A DNA stretch of 64,000 bases from Calycina herbarum (lineage: Eukaryota > Ascomycota > Leotiomycetes > Helotiales > Pezizellaceae), in assembly GCA_001414485.1 (NCBI GenBank), contig LLEY01000234.1, forward strand, positions 1-64,000, in the 5' to 3' direction. This document shows, piece by piece, positions 1-13,126 of the stretch. The notes under the pieces are model-generated. The model saw nothing but the letters and a program-made list of their open reading frames with translations. It was not told the DNA's origin and ran no database searches. Made by a program: the position numbers and the translations under genes. The number at the start of each line of letters is the position of its first letter. The first letter of the stretch is position 1.

Positions 1-3000
1 TCTACTAAAGCTTTAGATAAAGTTAAGTATAATATAAAGAACTTAGCTTTATATAAAGACCTTAGCTCTAGTATTCTCTATTAAAGAGATACTTTTATTA
101 CTCTCTTTAAAAGAGGTATTCTTTCTTTAAGACTAGATTAGTTAATAGTCTATTCTTAACTCTTATCTACTCTATTAACTTCTACTTTAAAGTTAAGTTA
201 ATAAGCTTATCTATTATATACTTACTTCTACTTTAAAGTTAAATAAGTATTTTCTCTATTACTAAGTAAAGTACTTATTAAGAGGGTGTGTTAGTATTAG
301 GTAATAATTACCTTACTTACTAATAGGCTTTAGGTTTAAACCTTAGTCTATACTAGTTCTTTCTAGTGTTGTCTAGAAGATTCGGTTACGTTCTCGGTTA
401 CGTAAACACGTGATCCTTAGAATCTTCTAGTAACTATTATATTTATAAGCTATAGAAGCTTCTAGTACTTATCCTAGAAGTATATATAGCTCTCTACTAT
501 TCTTATAGTTAGAAATCAAGTTAATTTTAAGTCTTTTACTTATACTTATCTACCGATTCTATAGAAACGTGATTTAACGATTACTTGACCTACCCTGTGC
601 TTATCTATACACGGTAACCTAATCTATTACGTTACCCTGTTCCTCCTACAACTAATAATTTATATCCAAAGTTAGTATAGAATAGTATAATAAGTGTTAT
701 TTCTATTACTAAACTATTATAAGCAAACTGTGCTAAGAGCAGCAGTTCTACCTAGTTGTTTTACTAGTAGTTTATATAACAACGAAGGTATATTTCTACT
801 ACCTAGTTTATACGTTCGTTTCTTCTATTTATTTAAGAGTGAAAGGCTATAGATAGCTTTCTCTTCGTACCTAATCGTTCTATAAGAGCGATCTAAAATT
901 TCAAGGTAAAGAGTTTATCTCTATCTAAGAGTATTTCTTTAAGTAGTTTATATCTTAAGACTACTTCCCTAAGGAATGCGAATACTAATTCCTTAGCTAT
1001 GCTTAACTCTATATATACTACTAAAATTATATATTTCGTAAGTCGTTCTATAATAACTAAGATCGAGTTATACTTAACTCCTATTATCAAATCTTTAGAT
1101 TTTAGTAGTTTAATAATAAAATCTATAAATATTAATTTCTAAGGTATCTATAATATTAGAGTAATGTTTATCTATTTATAAGAAGCATAGTAGGAAGCCT
1201 TATTCCAGGTATAGGTATTATATTCTACTATTACTTCCTTAACTATTATAGATAACTAATTAATATAGTAGTATTATCTTATCTTCTAAAAGGTTCTACG
1301 AATTCCTTAGTATCTATAAGCAGGTATAGTATAGTATTCTTATATAAACTCCTTTATATATAAGCTAGGAACCTATAGTTTCCCTTTTATATATTAGTTA
1401 TAACTCTTATATATATTCTAGATTTTATCTATCTATATGTCGTTTATTACTACTATTTCGTATACGGTGGGTACTAAGTCTCTATTCTCAAGAGTTTTCA
1501 AGATTATAATCTTCTTATATTCTTTGTTTCCCTCGTATCTAGGTTTTTAGCTAAGAGTATTAGCTCGAGCGTTTAACGTTCCCTTTATATGTCGAATAAT
1601 AATATCAAATCCTTCTAATATCTCTAACTATCTAGCTAATCGTCTTGTTATAAGTTCTTTAGTTATTATAAATATCTTAAGATTCTTATAGTTAGATAGA
1701 ACTATAACTAGGTGTTTTACTAGCTATAAATAAATTCTCTAGTATTCTAAAGCTAATACTATAGTAAGTAATTCTTTATCGAAGATACTATAGTTTTATT
1801 ATACTAGGTCGAATGTTTTTAAATAATATATAATAGGTATAAGTTTTCCCTTTTTATTTAGTTATAGGTGAATTATATCTACTAATATATCTAAGGCGTC
1901 TATTTTAATTATACTTAGTTTTTCTATATTAAAGTTATATAGAATAGATTTTTTTATAAACCTTGCTTTAATTTTTTAAAAAGTATCCTTAGTCTATTTA
2001 TTCTAAATAAATTTAATAGTTTTCTTAACTAGTATTATTATTAGTTTAGTAATTTTTATATAGTCTTATATAAATAGACGATAAAAGTTTATAAATCTAA
2101 AGAAGGACTATATATCTTTTATATTCTCTAGTAATTTCTAGTTTAAGATGTCTTAGATCTTTACTAGATCTATTTCTATTTTCTCTAAGTTAAATACCTA
2201 TCCTAGGAAAAGTGTCTAAGTTACTTCGAACTCGTATTTCGAAAGTTTTAACTAAGAGTTTACTTTTATAAGTTGTTATAAAACTTTCTTAATATATCTC
2301 TTATATTCTTCTTCTTTTTCTAAAAAGATTAAGATATTATTTAGATAATAGATTACTATTACTCTTAGAAGATCTCTTAAAATATTATTATTTTATCTCT
2401 AATATATAGCTAGTATATTATAGGGTCTAAATAGTATAACTGTATATTTATAAAGGCCCGATAGTAAGGTAAATACTATCTTCTATTCGTCTCTGACTTT
2501 TATTTATATAAGTCTATAAGCGTTTTATTAATCTAGTTTCATAAATCGTACTACCTTACCTAACTTATCCTATAAGTATTAGCTTAGTAGTAGCGGATAA
2601 GCGTCCTTAACCGTAGCGTGATTTACTTCTTAGTAATTAATATATACTCTTCTATTTAGATTATCTTTTTTCTTAATAATAAGTATATTTAAGGTAATTA
2701 GTAACTTAGATTTTCTAATATATCTCTTCTTAATACCTTCCTTTATATAACTTTCTATTCTCTATAGACTTTTCTAGTTATATAACCGAAGCTTCTACTT
2801 TAAGAGATAATAACCCTCTTTTAATTTAATCTTATAATTCTATAAACGATGTTCTAGCAAAGCTTATAAGTCTTCTAGGTTCTTAAACAAAGCTTTAAAT
2901 TCTCTATACTATATAGGTATTTTATTATTAGCTTTCTTACTAACCTATAAAAGACCCTAGGTAAGATGTCCTAGCGTCTTAGAAGAGGTGGCGCTAACCT

Positions 3001-4438
3001 CGTTCTAGCCTTATAATTATAATTACGATCCTATGTAATTATATTAACTAAAAGTTATTATTTAGGCTTTCTAATCAATATCTAGATTATGTTCTTAAAT
3101 CTATAGTATACTAAGTATTACCTCTTTATTTCCTATTTTAATAATATTAAATTATATATTTAAACAGTATTCTTTAATATTAACTTTTATTAGAATAGTT
3201 TATTAATTAATAATCCTATTTTAGTAGATAACATCTATTTCGTCGACTATTCCTAAATAGTATAGTTTTATATTCTTAATTAGAACGTTTAGCTTTCTTA
3301 AAGCTATTAAGGAGAGAAAATTACCTATTACTCCTAAGTTAATTATAACTCGAAGTTCTTTTCCCTTTATCTTTATAGTTATAACTAACTAGCTTTCTCT
3401 AGAGATAGCGCTTAGCTCTCTGTCTATTAGCTAGTAGAGCTCTCTCTATACTAACTCCGTTTCTTAGTCTACGTTGTATTTATTTATCTTCTAGAAGATT
3501 ATATTAAATAATTTTCTACTTTTCGATTTTTGAAATATTACTTTAACTTTTCTAACTAAAGCGACTATAGCGTACTAGCCTTCTATTTCTAGTATAGCTT
3601 TCTTATTATTAGATAGCGTACTTAAAAAACTAGGTTTAGAGCGTTTTATAAAGTCGTTAGAACCCTGCTATTACTATAAGCTGATTTCTTCCTAAAGATC
3701 TACGACTATCTAAATATCTCCTATCTTAGGCGTACTAGATAGTTTACTAGATACTGCTTATTCTAGTCCGAGTTCTTTAAATTCGATGGTTTCCCTTCTA
3801 GTAATAAGGCTTACTAATGTTATTCTGTCTCGCTTATTCTAAACTATTCTATAGGTAGTTAAAATAGTAGAGTTAATTCCTTAAGTAGAATATAGGCTCT
3901 AGAAATCAGGTTTCTAGTATTCTATATATACCTATCTATTCTCTCTCTTAAAGATTCTAATAAATGTCTATATCTTGTCTTATTTAGGCTTATATATTCT
4001 TAGATTTATCTCTAATAAATTAGATTCTAATTCTAATAACTCTAATAAACTTGTTAATAGTAGTAACTCGTACTCTACTTAAAGAGGAAATCTATATTCT
4101 ATTTCTAATCGTATATTATAATATTCTTTAAGAAGTGGATTCCTACTATTATTAGTATCTTATACCTTACTATCTTAGAGTTCGATTCCTTTATTTATCT
4201 ATAGATATATAGCGCTTGTTAATATATCTAAGGCATCTGTTTTAATCTACGTACTATATCCTCTAGTTTTAAGTTCTTCGTCTGTAAGTTCTATCTTTTC
4301 TAGTAAAGCTACTTCTTTTTAGATAGTAGCGTTCGCTTGTTTCCCTTTAGAGTCTTTCTTCTTACTATACTTATTTACTCTATAGCTAGAGAGGCTACAG
4401 TTGTAACATAAGTTCTACTTATAACGACGATCTCGCTC
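1..4438 (-). mobile_element. RIP-mutated Ty3/gypsy retrotransposon A, pol portion
   Basis: This is the gag-end/pol part of a Ty3/gypsy element on the minus strand, cut off by the window edge. Reading the minus strand leftward, a gag zinc knuckle lies near 4,390-4,425, the reverse transcriptase catalytic region near 2,330-2,375 (YLNN where the family has YLDD), RNase H-like text near 1,650-1,950, and the integrase core at 893-1,090. Every frame is broken by many TAA/TAG stops. CA and TG dinucleotides are nearly absent, as expected from RIP at CpA. In the zinc knuckle (C-x2-C-x4-H-x4-C) the His and last Cys have become Tyr, consistent with C-to-T or G-to-A changes. The element is dead. Its 3' LTR was not recognised. 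The 5' part of its gag continues at 10,463, beyond element B. Confidence 0.85.
893..1090 (-). pseudogene. Ty3/gypsy integrase core fragment
   Basis: This 65-residue open stretch reads like the start of a retroviral-type integrase catalytic core: a hydrophobic strand, then SILVIIERLTKY (family form DSILVIVDRLTKY), and an end matching the 'SDRDKLFTSKF' block as LLDRDKLFTLKF. It is part of element A pol and has no independent start. The flanking codons are full of stops. The catalytic Asp before SILV is replaced by Asn (YNSILV), as RIP would produce. Confidence 0.8.
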
Positions 4439-4670
4439 TGTTACGATCTATATCTGAAGGCAAAGATATAAGAGTATATATATATATATTCGAGAATTTA
4501 AAGCTACAGTTCTAAGAACGAGGGAATACGGAATATATACCCTACGAAAAAGAGGTATTCCTACTAACTATAAAGAGCCTTTAATCTCGTTATAAATCCG
4601 TCTAAGTATTATAGCTCTGACGGTCACGTATAGGATCGAGAATCACGTGTTATAGACCAGCGCTGTAACA
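4439..4670 (-). repeat. 3' LTR of element B
   Basis: This 232-bp direct repeat is the 3' LTR on the minus strand. On the plus strand it begins TGTTACGATC and ends CGCTGTAACA. A polypurine tract (plus strand TTACCCCCTCTTTT) adjoins its right edge. It differs from its partner at 10,231-10,462 at about 19 positions, all transitions by my count. Confidence 0.92.
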
Positions 4671-7600
4671 TTACCCCCTCTTTTAGAAAAAGCTTATTTA
4701 CAAGCTTTATATTACGACTGAATCGTCTGTTAGATAATCGTAATCGTCTATTCCGTCTTCCTACGCTTATATCTAGCTTTATAAAGCCCTTAGCAGACCA
4801 GCGTAGGATAGATTAGCGAGATGAAAATCGTATAATTTATATAGATAATACTTAAAATTCGAAGCCGGATACTACTATAGATTAAGGTTATAGCCTAACT
4901 ATTAAACCCTATATTAGAGCTTTCTACGAACTGCTTTTATAGCTAAGACTTCTTTTACTTCCTACTCTTCCTAATCTATAACCTGTATTAGCGAGGGTGG
5001 TTCGTTTATCTGTCTAGGTAGCAGATCTATAGCAGCCTTATAGAGTAGTAACAGGTAGAATACAGGGTATATATAGAAGTGGTCTAGTAGTTCGAGCTAG
5101 AAAGAGTGTCCTTTATAGGCTGTAATCCGGAACGGACCCTCGTTTTATCTATCTAGCTTATAGCTCGGCTAGTCTGTCTTCTAATTATAAGTCGATACCT
5201 AAACAAAGTCGTCTATGTTAAAGTCTACCGCTCTTCGAATCCGGTTTGCAGACCTTATATAGCAGTCTTATACTTTACTAACTAATTCCTTTGCCACGGT
5301 CTAAGTGTCGTATATTCTCTATACGAGTACCTCTATATTAGTCCGGTTAAGCTGTTCGTAGACTGTTACGGATTTATCTAGACAGTTCTAATCGAAGGAC
5401 GTAGTAGCTACGTATCTATTAATTACTTTAAAGAGCGAGAGCCTACCTAGGCTCTCGTATAGGAGCGTAAGCTAAGCGTAGTCTAGAATAGGGACAAGTT
5501 CGCTCTAGTTGTCCTAATAGTAACTAATAAAAGGCTGTAGGCGTTGATCAATCTATTAGTTTATAATTTCGGTTTATCTATTAGTTTATAAGTAGAAAGT
5601 AGTAGATAGCTTAAGTTTTATACCAAAGATTCTATAGAATTTAGACTAGAAAGAAGAAACAAACTATAGTCTACGGTCTAAAACAATGCTTTATAGATAG
5701 CCGTAGGTTCGATAGATCTATATAACGTATATTCGAGCTATATCTTAGGCTATAACTATCTTTAGATAGGGGATCGAGACCGATTACTTAGTTAGGCGAT
5801 CTATAACTACCTATAAGGTATCGTAACCTTGTTTATCAGTAGGGAAAGACTTATAGTCTATAGTAATATACTGCTAGGGACGTTCTAGAACTAGTAACAG
5901 GTGTAAAAACCTAGGTTTACGGTCGCGAGGAACTGTAGCACGTCGATAGTCTCCGTAGTTACTAATATAGGTTTCTACAGACGTCTGTAAACCTTTCCAC
6001 TAGTATCTATAGGCGAGGATAGCTACCGTCTTTGTCCGTCTAGGGTAAGCTGTAGATACTTATACGTGAGCCTTACAGATTAGGTCCGTCTATAAGGTAC
6101 CTTAATTAGGAACCACGAGTCTCTTTTACTAAAGAAGTAAGCCGTTCTCTATTATCTAGTTTTAGTACCCGCGGGTAGCTTTTATTCAGTCGTCTTCTAA
6201 GTCTGAAGAGTTATAGTTAGTAGTAAGTAACTAGTCGACAAGGTTAAGTAAGGGTTCTAAGGTAACTAGAGCTAACGTTATAGAAGGGTCTAATCGAGTA
6301 GTAATACGTAGATCTAACTAATTAGACATAAGTAAGGTTTATTATCTTATAGACGCTTTTAGGTCGTTCTATAGGTTAACGTCTTAGTCTTAGCGTATTA
6401 GCGTGTCCGTTTTCTCGTTCTACTTACTAGATTAAAACGTAATTATAAAATAGAACTCTAATAGAAACTCTGCCTATCTCGCTTACTACTAGTTCAAGGT
6501 TTTAGAGGTTATAAAGTACTCTAAAGCCTTATGATCGGTGAAGACCGTAATCTAAGAGCTAGTCCGAGTAAGATCCGCTTACTATTGTCTAAAAGAGCGT
6601 ATAATAGCTAATATCTCCTTATTATAGATTTAGTAGTTTAGCTTAGCAGGGTTCATCGTCTTCGAGAAGTAGCCTACAGGTCTCTATAGTTCGGTTTCAG
6701 ATATACGTTATAATATTATAGCTGTAACTACTCTGTTAGAAGTGTTAGTCTTAACTATAGTTTCTAAATCAGCTATAAAGTAGTATAAGAGAGGGGCAGT
6801 AACTAAGGCTTCTTTTAACGTGTTAAAAGCCTTCTTACATTCTAAGTCGAACTTAAATAGCACTTCCTTTCCTATAAGATAGTTCAGCAGATAAGTAATC
6901 TGTCTATAATCCTAAATAAAACGTTAGTAGAAGTTGTAAAAACCTAGGAAGGACTAGATACCCTTAATAGTACTAGGATATTTCTAGGAAACGATTACTA
7001 AGATCTTCTCTAGGTCGACTTCGATTCCGTCTATAGAGATAATAAAACCAAGGTACTTCGTACGAGTAACGTAGAACTCTGTCTTCTTAATATCTACTTA
7101 TAGTCTAGCTTTACAGAGCTGTTCTAAGACCTTATAGACGTGTTCAACGTATTCGAGCTTATTATTAGAGTATATAAGAATGTTATTAAGATAAGCTGTA
7201 TAAAAGTTATTGAGATATTCTATAAGAACGCTATTTATATACCTCTAGTATATAGTAGGACCGTTGGTTAAGCCGAAAGATAACACCTTATATTTAAACG
7301 TACTATAACAGGTCTAAAAGGTTATAAGTTCTTCCGACTCTAGATTTATACGTATACGGTTAAAAGCTTGACGAATGTCGAGCTTTATAAGGATTTTAGC
7401 ACTAGTGATTCGTATAAGAGTTTCGTCGATTAGTAGAAGAGGGTACTGGTCCTTACGAGTAAGGTTGTTAAGTTTCTAGTAATCGACATAGAGCTGTAAG
7501 CTTCCGTCAGGCTTCTTTACGAACAGTACTAGAGAGGCGAAAGGGGCGTAGCTAGGAATAATAAACCCTTTATCGAGGTTATTAAGGATATACTGTTTCA

Positions 7601-10230
7601 TAGCTAGAAGTTCCTTAGTCGTTATCCTATATAACAGGCTATATAATAGAGTATTCGGACCTGTAAGTTTAATCTAGTAGTCGACTTAGTTTCGTAGTAG
7701 AGGAAGCTCGTCTAAAGCTCTCTTTAAAAAGACATCCTTAAAGTCCGTATATTCCTAGCAAACGTTCTATTCTACTAGTTATTCGTCTAAAGCGTAATCT
7801 ACTAAAGAGAGCTCTATACGTAACCTGTCTACAAGAGCATAGTCGATCTCTTATAAGCTAGTAGAGAAGACTTTATTATCGCGCTTTTAAAGATTAAGTT
7901 TAAAAGCAGCAGCTCTAATATAATAGATATTAATAGCGAAGTCTTCTGTAGGTTTACAGATGTCTATAAGCAAGCTCACAGCCGCTTTATAGTCTATAAC
8001 TGAACGTTTTCCTAAAAAGAATCGACGACGTTGTTAGTAGTTAGGAATAAGAACCTGTATTCTATTCTAGGCAGAGACGAGGTCTTACTAAAAGCTTTCG
8101 TCTAGAATTTCCTCGAGAGTAACTAGTAGCAGGGTTTGATACTAGCTTCGAGGTAGTATTAAATAGATTAATATAGGTTCCTCTATAGCATTCTAGCAGA
8201 GGTCGTGGTTCTCTATATCCTCCTAAGCCTAGAGGTCTAGTAGGAAGATAGTCATCGATTCCCTAGTAATAGGTACTAAGTAATCGAATCGACGAACTAG
8301 GGGAAGGGATTCTAGCTACTTAATCTTACAGCTATAGACTACTAACTTTACGTTTACGTCTATAAGCTATTAACAGCCGATAATAATATCATGTCTGCTA
8401 ATATTAGTAATTAGAAAGAGCGTATTAATAAACTATCGTCTGTCGATACTTAGTATTAAGCGAATAACACGAGTAAGCACTAGTCCTTTATATCTATTAA
8501 ACCCTATAATTAATATTACGTATAATAGCTTTTCCGTAGCCTATCTGTAATATTAACTTAACTAGTTAGCCAAAGCCGTGTTAATAAATAGCTATTTATT
8601 CGCTCTAGTATTAATAAGTCTAGTAGTATTAAAAGTATATCTATTCTTAATTAAAGTATATATAGTTATAAAAGCCTTTCCGCCTATTATATAACTTAGA
8701 TTAAGAGGTTAAGATCTAAGTTTATTTTGCTCTAAAGAGAAGACTTACTTTAAAGCTGTTCTTTTCTCAAGTCCTTATAGACGAGTTCCTCGTCAGCCGA
8801 TTCTTCTCTAGACGCTTATAGTCTATAGGAGTCCGTAAGCGAGTCTTCAGCGTCTTCTAATAGCTTAATAGCTATAGAGGGTTTTCGAGGGAGAGGGCAT
8901 TTACTAGCGTAGTGCCTAGGTTTATCGTAATTATAATAGATAACGTCTACTATATCTCGGACAGGAGTTGTACTCTTACGAGTAGGCAAAGAAGTCTTAT
9001 AGTCTATAACTAGAGAGTAACAGACCGGGCTTTAGGTTAGTAGATAACCAATAGTAGTACGTAGAGCCGGAAGTTAGTAAGTTAATCTATAGCTGGTAGA
9101 GAAACCTCTTATAGGTAGGCGGCGGTTATAGCGAGCTATAAGGCGTTCCTTAATAGTTACTCTGTCTTAATAGACAGAGTAACAGCGGTTATATAACTGG
9201 TTAAAGGTTACTAGGGTGATTTAGACTAGTAAGATACTTACTTAGAGAGCTAGCGTAAGCTTCTAGTATAAATCTTTAGACCACTTACTTAACAGGATAT
9301 AAGCCTTAGTTATAAGGCTTAAGAAGGTTGCTTTAAACATAGTAAAAGTCTCGTTCTCTTATATCAAGAGTTTACAGAAGACCTTACAGGCCTCTATAGC
9401 TTCGTTACTATCTACGAATAAGGTATCTAGATATATAAGCATATCTATAACGTCTATAAATAAGGTAGGGGAACTGAAATCCATCTATAGTTCTAGGTAC
9501 TCTTATACTATACCAGAAGTAGCTATAAAGACAAAGGTAAGTTTGTCTTATTTATCCTCGAAGAGGTTCTTTCTTATTTTACTAGCTAGGATAATCTACT
9601 AGGCCTTATATAACAGGGAGATGCTGTCCTTAAGTTTCTCGCTATCTTAGAACTTATAAGCAGAATTATCAGAACTAAATCGGGAACAGGAGGAGTCGGT
9701 AGTAGCCTCTTAGAGGGCTTACGTATACTCGCGGCTTAGGAGAGGGTTGTTAAGGTAGTTTACAAGCAACGGGGTTTAGTAGAGTTACGTACGTAAAGAG
9801 AGGATTTTAGCCTATAAACGAACGTTTTCGTCTATAGAAGGCTCGCTTATCGTAGGGGAGGTAGGCGAGGGAGAGGCGACTCCAGAGGTATTATCTAGTT
9901 GTTAAAGCTCGGTTCGAGACGAGCTAGTAGATGTCTTCTCTTTTCTACTACGACTACTTCGAGTGTCGGCTATTATATTGTCGGAAAGGAAGGAGAGGTT
10001 GTAAAAAAGGTTATATAGGCTGTTACAAGCGTGTCTTTCGAGGAGATAAGTCGTTACGGACGCAGAGATGCTCGAGGGATCCGTTTATAAGAAGAGAGGC
10101 TATTATAGACGGAGGAGGAGGGTCGTAATCACACTATTACAAGTATAAGATCTTCTAGCTGTTATAAGCGTAGAATCCGGTCGATATTATAATTCTTTAT
10201 AGAGAGTAAAAAGAGTTAAGCTTTAGATAA

Positions 10231-10462
10231 TATCACGATCTATATCTGAAGACAAAGATATAAGAGTATATATATATATATTCGAGAATTTAAAGCTATA
10301 GTTCTAAGAACGAGGGAATACGGAATATATACTCTATAAAAAAGAGGTATTCCTGCTAACTATAAAGAGCTTTTAATCTCGTTATAAATCCGTCCAAGCG
10401 TTGCGGCTCTGACGGTCACGTGTAGGACCGAGAATCACGTGTTACAGACCAGCGCCGTAACA
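10231..10462 (-). repeat. 5' LTR of element B
   Basis: This is the partner of the 232-bp repeat at 4,439-4,670, and the 5' LTR in the minus-strand sense. The plus-strand left end is TATCACGATC, most simply a mutated TGTCACGATC. The right end, CGCCGTAACA, is followed at once by the target duplication CGCTC. Confidence 0.92.
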
Positions 10463-11460
10463 CGCTCCTTCTAGGAAAGTCCTTTCTTTAGTAGGTCTCT
10501 TTCTTAAGTTCCTTTTCCCGGGACCTAACGCTTCTAAGTAGTATTAACTTCTATAGAGTCTCTATAGTTCTTTTTCCTACCTTTTCTCTAATATTAATAT
10601 CTATAACTACTCTTCTTCTCTAGACTCCTCTTATAATTCCGATTATCGATCTTAATCGTATTATTAGTTAACTTATTAAGTATGTCTAGGAAGTTATCCC
10701 TAGCTAATTTATTCTTAACACTGTTCTTTAATCCTCTATAGTACTACTTATATAAGGCTTTATCGTTCTAGCTAAGACGTATAGAGTATTATTAGAATAT
10801 TAACGTGTATTTAGCTGCTGACCCCTTTTATTAGAGGCTGTATAAAGCTCGTACTGCTTTCTTCTTTAAATCTACATCTATAAACGCCTAGTTAATTCCT
10901 TTCTTAAATCTAGCGACGGTTAAAAACAATTCTTAAGTACTTTTACTTATAAGGTTTAACACTCTTCTGTTTAATATTTTATTTTTCTAAAAATCCTCTA
11001 AATATAGCTCTATCTAGTTATATACTGCTCTTTTAAGACAGGTAGTAAGCTATATAACTTAATTAGTTTTATAAGTAAACTATACCGAGTAAAAGTTTAA
11101 GTATATTAAAGCTTTTATAATAAACTTAGTAAGTTTCTCTAGAGAGCTGTCAAATGTTTTAGGTACCGGTAATTTCACTTCCTCTCTAATAATCGTAACT
11201 AGTACTACCGGTATTATTAGTATTAAGGGCGGTATAGAGGTCGAACTCGAAGATAGCGTAGTTTTCAATATTATATTAGTAGTACTTCTAAGCAGGTGCT
11301 TAAAGTATAATAAAACTTAAACGAACTAAACAAAGATAACTAAGTCTCGATAGTTAGTATACTAGTAAGAAGTATAGATACGATAGATTGTTTACTTAGA
11401 AGTAAACTCGTTACTTATATTAAAGATGTTAAATAAGATAATAAGATTAATAACTAAAGT
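10463..11460 (-). mobile_element. Element A, 5' portion (gag), RIP-mutated
   Basis: This is the continuation of element A after element B is removed. On the minus strand an open stretch at 11,268-11,080 reads as the start of a Ty3 gag (LPVPKTFDSSLEKL followed by an Ile/Tyr-rich helix, family form VPKPFDGSREKL). Further left, the broken frames keep the capsid signature 'KGSA..Y...F', 'YRGLK..VK..LAR' near 10,690-10,820. Many stops interrupt it. The 5' LTR of A was not recognised to the right of about 11,300. Confidence 0.75.
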
Positions 11461-11469
11461 TGAGTATAA

Positions 11470-12060
11470 AGCTCCTATCTAATAGCAGACGTGCTAGTCT
11501 TATATAAAACCTTTATCCTAATTACATCGCTTACATTGCTCGCGTCGCTCGCGTCGCTCGCGATTAAGGCGATCAGAGCGATGTAGGCGATCACGTCACA
11601 TGACCGCACGTGACTTCCAACATTACTACAACAGTGAGATCCTGAAATCCCTAAATGCCCTTCGCATTACTGATTTCCTCCTGTGTTACCTTCCATTCCT
11701 GGATGTTATGCCTTGTCCTGTCAGAACACCGTCTGGACTACTTACCACGTATTCCGTGATTCGTGACACTATCACATTCCCCTCCCTTAAAAAAGACTCG
11801 TCCTCGAGTCTTCGTATTGTCGGTGCGGTATCGGTGGGCGGTGTCTGCAGGCGGCAGTATTAGTGGTAGAAGGATTGTTGTATAGAATGCGGTTTATTAA
11901 GCGAGGTGTTTAGCGAAAGGTAGGATACGAGTCGTAGCCGGCCTTGTTCGTAGATGTTGCCTATATCGGGTGTTTCCTACTAAAAGCAAAGCATTCGCTA
12001 AAAGAGTATATAGTCTGACCCCTCGATTGTTCTACATATCAGAGGGGATTTAGACAGGAG
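11470..12060 (-). mobile_element. 3' end of another Ty3/gypsy element (C): pol tail, polypurine tract, LTR start
   Basis: On the minus strand the text around 11,850-11,780 reads like the usual Ty3 pol C-terminus (RRLEDESF-like), then a purine tract (AAGGGAGGGGAATG) at about 11,777-11,790. A likely LTR start, TGTGATAGTGTC, begins at 11,776. Going left, the sequence contains three tandem GCTCGCGTC-type 9-mers (about 11,536-11,563). RIP is weaker here than in elements A and B. The left edge is uncertain, and whether this belongs to the same element as the gag at 12.4-13.1 kb cannot be decided by eye. Confidence 0.5.
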
Positions 12061-12419
12061 TTAGAGGCGGAAGAGTCGGAATTTGGAAGTCGATATCGTA
12101 GAAGACAGTGATAACTTAGCTAAGAGGTCACTTATTAGTATACTTCTTCGATTTGTAACTGATTCATATCCGATTTAAATTAGACTTCTAGAATCCTGCT
12201 AGAAGGTAAAAGAAAGTAAGGACTCCTTACCGAAGTAGGGAGTCGGAGGTGGGGTATCGGCTAGTCAAATATTATTACTAATAATTATCTAATGCCTTGT
12301 TTTCCCACCGATTCAGGGTACTCTACAAAGACTTGGTTTCATCTTCCCTTTAAATAGTAGAAAAGGATTCGCGTTCAGGTAGTAGGAGGTTCGGTATTAT
12401 ACTAGATAAGGATTAAAAG

Positions 12420-13126
12420 GTAGTCTTTTTAACCGAAGTAGTTATACCGACTGGCTTAGTCGTATTAGCTATGTATAACTCAGCGTTTCGGCGTCTTTCC
12501 TTATCTAGGGCTAGAAGATCTGCTACCATTTCGACGAAGTTATAGTTCCAACGTCTCTTGAGTACAGCGGCTGAGTTTCGTAGCTGTGGTGTAATCTTTT
12601 CCTATATATAGAAGAACCGTTCTAACTCTAGTATCTCTCCGAGTATGGCTATACTCGAAAATCGACCTCTGAAGTTAGCAAACGTTTCTTTACCTTTAGC
12701 GTCATCTATCTGCAAAGCCTAGAAGGCGTTCCGTACATCCTCTGTCTCGTATCCGGTTAAGAAATATGAATCCAAAAGTTCAATCATATCTTGATAATCG
12801 TGGAAAGCAATATGAATCGACTCGGACTCGTATCTGGGCTCAAGGTAGTTCCTGGCGTGTCCAGTAGTTGTTCCCCATATAAGGGCCTTTCGAGTCGGTT
12901 GCTTTTCTTTCCGGGACCTTTTGTTTTTAGGCGTGCGAGTGCGGTTCGTAGACCTTTCGGAGGGGGGTCTACTGGCTTCCCTGGTAGGTTGCTCAACGCT
13001 CTCAAGCGGAGCTTTGGAATTCGACATGTCGTATGTCGATTCGAAAAAGGGGGGGGGGTTTAGGGGTAGATGCGGGAGCCTTCCGGGTGACTGTATATCG
13101 TCGACTGTCCGTATCTTGTGTAGCAA
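12420..13126 (-). pseudogene. Retrotransposon gag (element C or D), broken
   Basis: A 135-residue open stretch (13,126-12,719) continues in the same frame through at least two in-frame TAG codons to about 12,420. The N-terminal half is Pro/Arg-rich. The C-terminal half has helical text (SIHIAFHDYQDMIELLDSYF, then NFRGRFSSIAILGE and LRNSAAVLKRRWNYNFVEMV) typical of a retrotransposon capsid with paired helices. It lies downstream of an LTR at 13,404-13,684 on the same strand, as expected for 5' LTR-leader-gag. The two stops sit where aromatic residues would fit, consistent with light RIP. The ATG at 13,126 is a guess. Confidence 0.65.

Larger units (their letters stand above)
4439..10462 (-). 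mobile_element. Complete nested Ty3/gypsy retrotransposon B (RIP-inactivated)
   Basis: This 6,024-bp LTR element is inserted in the gag of element A. Both LTRs are 232 bp, and the 5-bp target duplication CGCTC is exact on both sides (4,434-4,438 and 10,463-10,467). On the minus strand the order is 5' LTR (10,462-10,231), gag with a zinc knuckle near 8,898-8,942, reverse transcriptase (AYLNNILIYS at about 7,170-7,196, family form AYLDDILIYS), RNase H and integrase, then a polypurine tract at about 4,672-4,687 immediately before the 3' LTR. The first two zinc-knuckle Cys are Tyr. No frame is open over gag or pol, so the copy is non-autonomous or dead. Confidence 0.9.

Noticed and set aside
361..535. 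TGTTGTCTAGAAG... with CACGTGATC, resembling in layout the solo LTR at 35,175
   Set aside because: No matching 3' end, target duplication or second copy could be found; similarity is limited to short strings.
9931..10128. 65-codon plus-strand open frame inside element B
   Set aside because: It is antisense to the element and has no protein-like pattern; B is coded on the minus strand.
11600..11863. 87-codon plus-strand open frame
   Set aside because: It overlaps the LTR and polypurine region of a minus-strand Ty3 element and has no supporting features.
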